The translations under genes were made by a program, and so were the position numbers. Of a stretch of 64,000 nt of DNA, positions 11,401 through 20,473 are shown in pieces; within the stretch, counting starts at the first letter, position 1; each line of letters opens with the position of its first letter. The stretch comes from Botryosphaeria dothidea. Its lineage: Eukaryota; Ascomycota; Dothideomycetes; Botryosphaeriales; Botryosphaeriaceae. The notes under the pieces are model-generated. The model made no database searches. It saw only the letters and a program-made list of their open reading frames with translations, and was not told where the DNA came from. The DNA lies in contig WWBZ02000073.1 in NCBI GenBank assembly GCA_011503125.2, forward strand, positions 1,550,001 to 1,614,000, read 5' to 3'.

Positions 11401-12293
11401 GGGCGAACAAAGTTTGGCGATGGATTTCTTGAATTCGTAAGACCATGTCTCGCATCTGACGCCGCTTCGGGAAAGCCGAGCCTCGAGTCTTCTTTTGTGC
11501 GCAGCTCAGGCTGAGATTTTCTAGATGAAATGCCCCATGGGCTGGTCGCTTCGAGCTGCGTTCTGTGCTTCTGATCTACTGCGAACAAACATCCTCTTGC
11601 GTCTCTCTCTAACTCGTTGGTCGAAGCAGTTCTCTTAGATTCAAGACCCTCGAAACGTCTCGCAGTAGCTTGAGCATAACTTGGACTAAGTGGCCGTGCG
11701 GCACCGTTTCCAACACTTGGCGCCGGGCTCGTAGACCCCACGGCCGGAAAGTGATTCCCAGTCGAAAGCCGGCCGAAACCTTGATGCGAATCAGCATTTT
11801 TATCTGAACTTGCGACATCACGTGTTGCAGGCGGAGGCGCCGGCTGAGCTCGATCTCCGAAAAAGGTAGGACGCTGAACAAGCACGCTCGGAAGTGGGGA
11901 CCGAATGGGAACGTTGGAATGGGAAACTCGTCCCGGTAGGCTTGGATTTGACGGCAACTCTTGCGGTCTCGATGGAGTACGCCGAACAAAGGGATTAGTA
12001 CGTCCCGGTGATCCGCCGCTTTCATGGCTTTCTTCAGAGCGGTTCTGCATGGACGCCCGATTCGACGCATGCTTCGCTTGATTCGACGTTGTACCTCCCT
12101 CTTGCAATTCCTGCATTGGGCGGGTTGGAACACGATTTGCCCGTGCGGCATTATCCATATCGTTCAATGAACGTATGCGCGACGCAACTGTGCCCTTCCA
12201 TGCCGGTCCTTTCTCCTTGATGTCATCGCTTTGTCCGTCGAGGAAGCGTGGCTTGCAGAAGGCGTGTGATCTGAAAGTATGGTGGGGCAGCAT
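8496..12293 (-). CDS. Large Ser/Pro-rich fungal protein of unknown function
   Basis: A single open frame of about 1265 residues starting at the ATG at 12293 (the frame extends two codons further but only with TTG). I do not recognise a catalytic domain. Most of the protein is low-complexity and rich in Ser, Pro, Arg and Thr, so probably disordered. More ordered parts are a helix-like stretch encoded near 11150-11290 (ESLVRDIEATSTGIEATARDI region), a second near 10860-10930 (VILQLQACGQRLQRIRSLSQQF region), and a C-terminal region with an Asp/Glu/Gln run, then LNVLDRIAILEEARSEQM, ending in ARPWW. The compact terminal motif may be the conserved part. Possibly a scaffold or cell-polarity protein, but this is a guess. 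Further 5' exons cannot be excluded. Confidence 0.75.
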   Translation of the reverse strand: MLPHHTFRSHAFCKPRFLDGQSDDIKEKGPAWKGTVASRIRSLNDMDNAARANRVPTRPMQELQEGGTTSNQAKHASNRASMQNRSEESHESGGSPGRTNPFVRRTPSRPQELPSNPSLPGRVSHSNVPIRSPLPSVLVQRPTFFGDRAQPAPPPATRDVASSDKNADSHQGFGRLSTGNHFPAVGSTSPAPSVGNGAARPLSPSYAQATARRFEGLESKRTASTNELERDARGCLFAVDQKHRTQLEATSPWGISSRKSQPELRTKEDSRLGFPEAASDARHGLTNSRNPSPNFVRPTSPSVGLGPRTTSFGRAGRVRSVSPDEFARAKVDRVSRNHAPLEGIESLVRDIEATSTGIEATARDIRDTARRIGLLSSPLAINSIEARSTRSRVSGVEPHSHEKLQGRPLFAQTSSAGARMRRDTPDHTISKDGHGTDPLPEPTDSIDAVLLEHDGVIDNVILQLQACGQRLQRIRSLSQQFGPLSRGGSSVIEQRDSAPDSPSVAITADASVILRPSPASINDPPALRRKRTRSIPDMIRLVDDAGEKFGLNLKQAEEEKLKEMTQELHRTDEVHELEAAAIEAEPISPNELHRLLTKPIVVPSTSVTPEPLWPTFGTRPILSTRYFNDNRAHSIFPRTGGFATRPSTPTPPPSPPAFLEQPTRLSRTRLNTTLPIPATPPSPQTDGYGSSTSGRWSTTSSPRSRLSTRLSSTRRHHSRQPSSYLSAKRGIDSPISPVESTVSWLNALQPTPDVYFPYQHLKATESKQANSSQSLSVEQGDYCPLFPIRREDSKGPIVKAPDTPPPPPPLFSMKPDTEKGPSSTKSFSQATSPRVPTAPFKEHRPSSADLACAATREALEREHSQFLKLSVLALQASDPEPKAMSKGMPNDDHAATPPMPRKESSQSNGSARSRNSSNTQTAPSLPPKHPERRLQRPKAPPRRAAQKVPSPTSFLSTSTTSSSASSREASPSPTPSNSVPLSAQEREDSAQTVRNRSQDLTPHAEVDRPNVPTIQAISPPNAPILLHPESPLLVQPSASHSPAMMAVLASATHDQSQLHHLFNPASLPSPLPSPMGPSPLSGGRGSGGEPAAATYPSTQQTASNAARAAAAAAAALSTPPSSINLPTPTIAVHPCSIASSTTDDARFLAGTIMTTVSSSNGKTTSISDSDVYDHDYDDDEQQQEQQRYPPLNVLDRIAILEEARSEQMRILRATGVHGDVMRRFSIGDGSGGGFGAGATAATNAAVGLKLGGPREQISALARPWW

Positions 12294-12659
12294 TTTCAAA
12301 GGTCGGGGAGAATAAGGATGATGCCGTTGACAGAAAGATGGGAGGGTCTGCGAACTCTGTGGTCGCCCGAGCGAAAAAAAAAAACTGCGATGTGTTAAGT
12401 GTAGTGAGATAGGGACGGGAGGGTGAGAGTGCGGTTGTTGAGTGTTGAGTCGTGGGAGTTGTCTCTGGACCTGACTTCTGAGTGAGCAGCTACGAGGGAA
12501 GACATCAGCGGCATGGAAGGAGCGACGCAGGGGAGCAAAGTCGGCACATTGAGCGCAATGAAGTGGATTGTCAAATGCTGTCTTTTAGGAAAGCGTAATC
12601 GAAGCTCCACGCTTACTATACACAGCTGCTTCTCTTCCCCGCGGTATCTATGTAAACAT
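12294..12659. other. Short intergenic space between two tandem minus-strand genes
   Basis: Contains the 5' flank of the 8496-12293 gene and the 3' UTR of the ATP synthase delta gene. A poly-A run of ten or more lies near 12375. No gene seen. Confidence 0.5.
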
Positions 12660-13446
12660 TTATTTCAGCACAGCCTGGAGGCTCTCAAGGACCTGCATTC
12701 AACGTTAGCAGAGCTTCGTCGGTGCACCTTTTCGCGCGCTAACTTACCTCCAGCTCGATCTTGGCCTCGGCAACGTCGACCTCGGAGCCACCGCCGCTGG
12801 CAACCTTCTGGGCCTCGGCGATCTGGTTGCGGACGTTCTCGGCGCTGAAATCCTCAAGAGGGTAGGCCTCGACAGCATTGACAGACAGCTGGCTGTCAGG
12901 CTGAACGACGGCGAAGCCACCAGAGGCGAACCACTGCTTGCTGCCACTCTGCTCCTCGATGACCTCGATCAGACCGGGCTTGAGCTGCTCAATGCTGGGA
13001 ACGTGGTTGGCGAGAACACCCATATCTCCGGTCTCGGCGGGGAGGTTGACCTGAACGCTGCAGTCCACCAAAGGTCAGCACCCTTATATTCGCGCTGCAC
13101 AACAGAACAGGATACGCGTCGGGCGGGCGCCCAATGGCTTATGCGCAACAATTGATGGGTCGGATACGGACGGGCGGGCGGAGGGCTACGTACACCTCGG
13201 AGGACTTGAAGATGGTCTGGCGCGCGGCAGGTTAGCATCAAACAGGCTGAACGGCTCCAAGCCGATGCGATAAGACGGCTCCGGAGAGGGCAATGGATGC
13301 GGACGCACCTGGTGAGGCAGGGCCAGGGACAGCTTGATCTTGTCGGAGGCAGCCTCAGCGTAGCCGCGGCGCTGGACGATGGGGGCGCGGAAAGCGGCCG
13401 GGCGGGCGGCGCGGACGGCCGTTCTGGCAACGCGGAAGGAGTTCAT
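12660..13446 (-). CDS. ATP16: ATP synthase F1 delta subunit, mitochondrial
   Basis: Exons in coding order: 13446-13309, 13216-13194, 13057-12748 and 12692-12660, 167 residues. The subunit is part of the central stalk of mitochondrial F1Fo ATP synthase (bacterial epsilon homologue). Residues 1 to about 28 are a basic mitochondrial presequence with RRGYAEA at the likely cleavage region. The mature part has the epsilon/delta beta-sandwich signature (LALPHQTIFKS, VQVNLPAETGDMGVLANHVPSIEQLKPG, GGFAVVQPDSQLSVNAVEA) followed by two C-terminal helices ending in ESLQAVLK. Exon 2 is only 23 nt; it was placed because its use, with the donor two bases inside GAGGT, gives the conserved SSE-VVQVN join. Length equals the family norm. 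Confidence 0.95.
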
Positions 13447-14023
13447 GGCGACGACAGCTGGATTGGCGGTGCGTTGATGATGGCAGAAGCGCTTGTGAAG
13501 CGATGCTTGAGGTTCTTCGGTCTCAAGAAGCTTGGCATCACGTGCTTCTCAATTATTCCACCGGTCCGCTTCCAACACCAACACCAACGCCGACCTGTCT
13601 CATCACTTTGTATCGGATCAGAAACATCAATTCAACACCAAGACGAAGAATATCGACTCGTTTGCTGAGTCCAACGGTCGGCTTTACGCACTGCCTCATG
13701 ACAAGCGCCGAATCAGTGTGAGACCGAGACGGTTGGTGAGCAACATCGACTTTGTGGCAGAGAATTACTTGATTGTTTTACGGGAGAACCACACGCGAAG
13801 AAAGTTTCAGTGTTTGCGCACCGACCACACAACAACTACAGAGGGGTGTTGCATCCGACTGCCAGCGCCAATTGCCTCCGCGGTGAGTGCATGCATTCGT
13901 TCGGATTAGAAGTTTTGGTTGTTTTTAGTGACAAAGCTATCCGGACGAATGCTTCCTCTCATGAGGTATGGTTGTTCAAGGCCATCGCTGCCGACCGTCG
14001 GCTGTACCACCCCTCTGGACTTC
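13447..14023. other. Intergenic: ATP synthase delta promoter and tannase 3' flank
   Basis: ORFs on both strands here have no recognisable family content and no splice logic. I see only the expected 5' flank of ATP16 and 3' UTR of the tannase gene. Confidence 0.5.
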
Positions 14024-15867
14024 TCACGCACATACATATGCCGCGGCGGAATTCGCGTCTCCCGCGACATACTTCGCCGTCTTGGGCCATGGGCACAACT
14101 TCCTCGTCCCGTCACTCCCGTCTTCTGGAGAATCACTGAAGACGTATTCCGGCTCGATTCCCAGCTCCACCCATGCTTGTAGTGCCGAAATGACACGGTG
14201 CTTTTCAGGTACGGACGGATAACTTGAGGCCCCGCCGCAATGTCCACCGCCTGAATCGTCTTTCCTCAGCATGAATTCAGATTGGGTTTCGAGCCACTTA
14301 CCTGGAACCATGAAAACCCTGAAGAAGTCCGAGACGTCTCCACCGAAGAACCCTTGAAGTCTGTCGAGGTACTCGATGGGCAATGTGGCCGCATTATACG
14401 GATCCGCCCAACCTAAAATCCACTCAGAAAGAGTTGACTCCGCAAATCGAGGAGCTACATACCTTGGGAAACTAGCATCTTACTGCCAGCATTCCGAAAC
14501 ACTCTCAAGTCCATACTCGTCTCATCGATGAAAGCCCCAGCATTCTCGTCCACATCATCCATATCCGAGCCCCAGTTGAACGTATTCGAGTCGTAACTCA
14601 AATTGTCATACACTAGATTCTGAAGGATTGGAATAGAGAAAGCCTCTGCTAACGATCCTTCCTGTCCTTGGGCCCATTCTGTCTCGGATCCCAAGGTGAA
14701 TCCCGGATAAACAGCAGACCCGTCACGAACATCCTTTGGTCCTGCATAAATCGCTTTCGCGGCATTGAGCTGAGCAGGCGTCAGACATTCGCTACTATTC
14801 GAAGCACTCGTACCACACGCAAGTGCATCGATGCTGAAGTTGCATGCCAATGGGTTCTCCAATAGTCGATCAGCAACACCATCGAGCTCATCGCACTGGT
14901 CCAGAACGGCCGACGTAATTGTGTCTAGCAGTGATTGGTCCAGGTATGCATCACCCTACACTTGTCAGCAGTCACGTTCGCCTTTTCCACGAATCCTGGA
15001 AAGCCAACCTGGGTCTGTTGTCCATTCCACAGGAACGACAGTGCAAGATGCGAGTACCAAAATCCAGGACAGCCGGCATAGATTCCGTCGAACAATTCCG
15101 GATGCAGCTGAGACAATGCAAAACCTTGGGCTCCGCCAGTAGAACAACCGTAATAGTAGCTGTACGACGCATCTCGTGCATAGTAAGTCTTCACGAAGTT
15201 CCTGGCACGCGGCGTGAATAGTGCAATTGAGTTATGGATCCAAGCCAAGACCTGATCACGGTCATGAAGATACGGCAAGTAGGTGTTCGGCACGCCCTCG
15301 CCGTTGTTATTTTCGGAAGCCAGGTGACCGGAATCTCCGGCCGTAACCGCGAAGCCCTCGTTCAGGTACTCCACCATGGTGGCATTGTCAATCGTCCCGG
15401 CCATTCCGCCGTTTCCTACATAATCAACAATCAGGCCCTCTTCGCTATCTTCGAATTGTGACGTCTCTGTGCTTGCTCCCGCATGGTGCGTGTGATGACA
15501 TACCGACGGCCAGGAATCTTCCATTGTATTCCACATCATCCGGCAACCAGACCTCGAAGTTTAGGGAATCATTGCTGCCGTACGCCAACCGGGAGGCGAG
15601 CCGACAGAACGGAAGTGCATTGAACGTCCCCGAGAGGTTTAACGCATGTGCCTCGACGAACGTGGCATTGGTGACGATGAGGTCATTGTCCTGCGGGTGC
15701 CTGGCCTTAATCTCAGCACATCGATCTCGAGGATCTGGAAGTAGCTGTTGGATCGACTGCGCCTGCGGCAGTGAAGCCAACAGGCACAGGAGCAGCGTCG
15801 TCGTCTTGGCGGAGGAAGCCGTCGTGGAGGGCCAGAAGCTCTGGGCAGGCCACAAGAACTGACGCAT
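14024..15867 (-). CDS. Secreted tannase / feruloyl esterase family hydrolase
   Basis: Exons in coding order: 15867-15504, 15415-15009, 14955-14463, 14412-14302 and 14250-14024, about 533 residues. Family enzymes hydrolyse ester bonds of gallotannins or feruloylated plant polysaccharides outside the cell. Seen: a hydrophobic leader (LLLCLLASLPQAQS, about residues 24-38), FLAVGNGGMAG, the nucleophile motif GCSTGG, GWADPY near the expected acid residue, and GGGHCGG with the catalytic His. The Cys next to Ser and the Cys after His form the CS-D-HC arrangement known from this family. It ends in KYVAGD...AAAYVC, as relatives do. The last intron (14251-14301, 51 nt) is in frame and stop-free, so an unspliced model would still look open. 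It diverges from the MFS permease at 18519. Ferulate versus gallate preference cannot be told. Confidence 0.93.
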
Positions 15868-18518
15868 CTCGTGCAACGGATAATATTAGGGTCCCAGGGT
15901 CTTCGAGTCCGGCCGGCAGTAAACGCAAGGTTGGCCTTCGGTCTGCGCGTTTCGTCTCAGCCCATTGGTGTTTGGTTCCAGGGAAGCTCTTGGGGAGCGG
16001 ATCATGACCACTTCTTATTCTGCGGATAGAACTCCGGCACGCCTATTTCCGAACCGGATTCCCTCAAAGGCCCCAGACATTTTAACCGCCGACGTCAGGG
16101 TCCGGAGAAGGGTCACGAGAGTGGATTTCAGCGAGTCATCGGCCAAGTGCACGGTACATAACGCAGGTTTGAATTCATGTACCGCTTGCCGGCATTGGGT
16201 ACACGAGCGGTTCGGAAACTCTAACAAGTCCGTCGAATAATGGTCGGCCGGAACTGAGACAGGTTCCGGGTAGATCCTAATAGAGTGCAGACCCTGTGGC
16301 TTTAGGGTTGGCAAGCCGGCGGGGAAATGGTCAAACACCGGATCAGCGAGGGGCAAGATGAGCGCGCGGCGTAAGGCACACCAGGCACGAAGCACGAAGC
16401 GCCTGGGAGCGCTTGAATATCCCGTCTCTGGAAGCTTCACGAAGAATTGAGCGATGATGCAAAGGCACAGCGGGCGAGGGCACCTGATGCGGAGCCTCCA
16501 CGAATTGTGGGGTCTGCCGAAGACTTTCCGTACGGGAAGGATTGCAAGGTCTGATCCCGGGCGGGGACTGCATGCGGTCTGCAGAAACGGCAGAAACAAG
16601 GCATGTGTGGCAGAAAATCATTCCGTGGGTTTCTAGACAGCTGCGGCGCGGCGGCATGGATGCGTACGTCAGAGGTACAGCACCTGCTCTGCGAGGGTCT
16701 GGAAGCCGTGCCCACAATTCTCATGTTTTAGAGCAACTAAAAATGCTACAGGCCAATTCATCTATCGCCTACCATTTACTCCGCACCTGATTGGCCTGGC
16801 CGCGGCCTGACACCGTTTACGCCATGCTAAGACTTCGGGAGTCTATTAAGCTCTTGGACCCTTCCGAGCGCCGAGCCGAGCGCAGCAGCATGGCAGCAAC
16901 CTGCAGCCATGTACCGCACCTGCAGCTGCAAAGGGTTCAGATACCTTGCTCGAAGTTTCAAAAATGGACCCTTCGAATAAAACGTCCCGCTGCATACCAG
17001 GCTTGATCAGACGACAGCCACCAGGGCTCCAAAAACAAGGGCCTGTGGATCGACAAGAGGCTGCCACCTGCGCCGGGAAAGAAAACTGGCACGTGGGAAT
17101 GGGCATCCCGGTTCTTGCACTATCTTCATGCAACAGTTCGTCCGTCTTACACCTCCAGGACCGCGGTTTCCCAGACCGCGAGCAAAGCAGCGGTCAGGCC
17201 CACTTTGGCTGAGCTACCTGGATCTACCCACCGCATCGCTGCTGCGCATCCGCTCTCCCCCCGTCGAAACCTTCAACCACAGTCTAGAAAGGGTCTTCCC
17301 CGAGGAGGATCGATGTCGCCACTCTGGCGGGCTGTACACGCGTTGCAAGGCACCTTGGCGCGATGCCCCATCGCTGATCCTCACTGGGTCTCGACTGCGA
17401 CCCACCAAGTCGTTGATCTCGCGGCAGTGGGCCTTGCAGGTCGCAGTTACTTTTTCAAACCTGATGTCTCTTTGGCCCATTGCCTCCCGCTGGTTGTAGG
17501 AAACCGCGACGGGCATGGAAATTCGGGAGGCAAAAGAGGAGCTGCAGACGATCGAACGAATGGGTTCCACACCCGCCGTGAGTTGTTCGAAGGGCGTCGG
17601 AGAAAGGCGCGGAAGGGTGTTGGCGACAGGTCATTCTCTGGCGAGGTGCGTGATGGCGGCTTAGGCTCGTGCAAACGACCCAATGGGAGGGAAAGATGAG
17701 GCTCAAGTGCGGTTACGAGCTGCCACGCAAGGGCGGTCTATGGAAAGGGCGGTGCTCCGCGTCAATGCCAGCTCGGGGAGCCGTCGACGGCGGCAGTTCG
17801 AGATGCGGTTCTGTTGCACTCCAGGTCAATAGTCTGTCCCACCGACGCATGCAGCCCCGTTAGTTGTCAGTTGTAGAGATGGCGAGTGGCTCACGCTCGC
17901 GGTATCAGCTCATGTAGACGGAGGCAAAAAGTGTCTCATGTCAGGGTGCACGACAGGACAACGATGCAACCGACTGCAGAGTATCCCGTACCGAGTATAC
18001 TTCGGATCAAAAGTCTAGATGCACGCAACGGAGGCAAACGGGAGAGGGGAATTGCGTTGAGAGCTGCGGTGAGTGCATTACTTGTTGAGGTCTCAGTGCC
18101 GTGGGCAAGAGTCGGTGTCACGCTGTCGTAGAGAAGAGATGTCTCCCCCACAGCGCCTTCCCCGCGCTCGGCAATTGCTGACCACACACGAGGGGTAGAA
18201 GCGGGTCCCTTGTGTACCACCCGGGCTTAGCGAGCAAACGATCGTCCTCTATCTTGCCGTCAGCGCTGAACCTTCGGGTCAATGATCCGGCAACCGGTAA
18301 GAAGAAATGCGAATCCATGGCTTGGAATGCAACCTTTTCCGCATTGCTGAACGCCCCAGGCTAGCCGAGCCATCCCTCAATTCCCCTCGCCCCCAGCTGA
18401 GCTGAAGGGAAACAACCTTATTCCCTTAATTCTCCCTTAACTTGCCACGTTCACCCGCATCCAAAGCTACGGCACCAAACTTCCCTGCATTTGCCAAAGC
18501 TTCAGTACCACGGCAAAA
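15868..18518. other. 2.65-kb intergenic region between tannase and MFS permease
   Basis: This is the shared 5' region of two divergent genes. Many short ORFs overlap on both strands but none has a recognisable domain, consistent start or supporting introns. I see no transposon ends or long repeats. It probably holds both promoters; no binding site can be named with confidence. Confidence 0.5.
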
Positions 18519-20473
18519 ATGGAGAAGGCATCTCCGCTGAGCAGCAATCCGGTGATCCACGAAGAGGACAAGGCGGGGCCTCCCGTCTTGGTGAATGATA
18601 TCGAGTCGGGAAAGGCAGTCCAAGTACGCATGCCGTGTTCAAGCGTCTTGGCCCCAAGCTGGGAAACTGACGGTGTGTAGAATGAGGCGGTCCATGCCGA
18701 CTACAACCAGCACAATTCGGCTGCCGACAAGGCTTTGCTCTGGCGCCAGGACATACGCATCATGCCCATCACGAGCTTGTGCTATCTGCTGTGCTATCTC
18801 GATAGGTTAGCTTTATCGTTCGTTGCGTCAATCACTCTAATTTTAGAGAAGGTCGAACATCGGCAACGCCAAGGTGTTGAATGCGAACGAAGGCAACGAC
18901 CTATTGACCGAGACCGACATGACAAATTATCAGTATACCATAGCTCTGATGGTGTTTCTGATATCGTATACGTGAGTCAAATTCCCCGCTCGTTGTCACT
19001 GGCATCCGCGACGAATTGACGAGTGAGTCTAACGTGATCGGCCAGCATTTTCGAGGTGCCATCGAATTATTTGCTGAAGATGGTGAAACCATCAAGATGG
19101 ATAGCCTTTCTCATGTTTTCCTGGGGCGCAATCACAATTGGCCTCGGAGGAGCTCGCAATTTCGCCACGGTCACTGCCGTCCGTTTCTTGCTCGTGAGTT
19201 AAAGTAGAGTTCAGATGCCGTTACATGAAGGCTGACAGGGAGACAGGGGATATTTGAAGCGGGTAGGGCTCGAGCTCGAACCTTGATATTTCCGTGGTAG
19301 ATGATCCTTGCTAACGGAGAGTCCAGGTCTCTTCCCCGGTCTAATTTACTATTTCAGTAAGTGTTTTATTTTCAGCCGACCGGGCAATGTAGCGTGCAGC
19401 AGCTAAACAGAAAAAGCATTCTGGTACCGTAGTGAAGAGCGCAGTCTCCGCGTCGGAGTCATGATTGCTTCTGCAACTCTCGCAGGTGCATTTGGTGGCG
19501 CCATTGCATATGGAGTCGGCCATATGAATGGGGCATCGAATCTATCAGCTTGGCGGTGGCTGTTTATCCTTGAAGGCGTACCATCCTGCCTCTGCGCAGT
19601 CTTCATCTGGTTTGCTCTGCCCGACTACCCGGAAATCGCGAGCTGGCTATCAAGCGAGGAGAAGGCCCTGGCGGCCGATCGGTTGCGCCTGGATGGATCT
19701 CAAGGTAGTGCAAAGAGCTTGACCTGGCAAGATGCGAAGGAGACCCTTATAGATTGGCGTCTGTATCTGCATTACGCCCTGTACTTCGGTATTTCCGCCC
19801 CGTATAGCTCCTTGAGTTTATTCACGCCAAGCATCACGTCTGGGCTGAACTACCAGGGCCTGAAAGCTCAGCTCATGACCGTGCCACCGTACGCAGTAGC
19901 GTACGTGGTCACAGTTGCCGTCGCCTGGTCCGCAGATCACTTCAACGCGTGAGTGTGTTCGGTCGATTTGGGCTGAGGAAAACTTTTACTAACCTTATCC
20001 GCAGACGTGCCGTGCATTCGGCGTGCCTTGCGACTATCGGTGCTGCAGGCTTCCTAGCTTCGGCGATCCTGCCCCCGCACGCGTACCTGGTATGTTCATC
20101 CTTATTCCTACTCACTATGATAGACCGCAAGACTCACAGACCACAGCAACGCTATGGCTGTCTCCTCGTCGCGACGTCTGGTGCTTTCTCATGTATCCCT
20201 CCTCTTCTCGGCTGGCTGTCGTCAAATATGTTCAATACCGCGGCCACGGGTTTGGCCATTGCGTTGAACGTTTCTTTCGGAGCACCAGGCCAGATTGCAG
20301 GGGTATGGATCTACAAAGCCGATGAGAAAGCCAAAGGTTATCCGACCGGGCATTTTGTGAATGCAGGGTTACTGTTCTTCGTCGCAGCTGGAGGATTGAC
20401 CCTGCGTCTCTACTATCGCATGCTGAATCGCAAAACGTCAAGAAGTGGCGGGGACCGGTATTACGTTTACTGA
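18519..20473 (+). CDS. MFS permease, anion:cation symporter (Dal5/Tna1-like)
   Basis: Nine exons: 18519-18623, 18681-18805, 18852-18971, 19046-19193, 19247-19262, 19327-19356, 19417-19948, 20005-20089, 20147-20473; 495 residues. Plasma-membrane transporter of the family that takes up allantoate, nicotinate, pantothenate and other organic anions. Diagnostic blocks appear after splicing: CYLLCYLDRSNIGNAK (end of TM1), FEVPSNYLLK, the spliced GIFEAGLFPGLIYYFTFWY, SATLAGAFGGAIAYG, GWRWLFILEG-like WRWLFILEGVPS, and SFGAPGQIAGVWIYKADE. Length is typical. Exons 5 and 6 are only 16 and 30 nt and encode the most conserved loop, so gene finders may break this gene. For exon 7 the acceptor after AAAAAG was preferred because it yields YYFTFWYR. 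Every junction keeps frame, so it appears intact. Confidence 0.93.
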
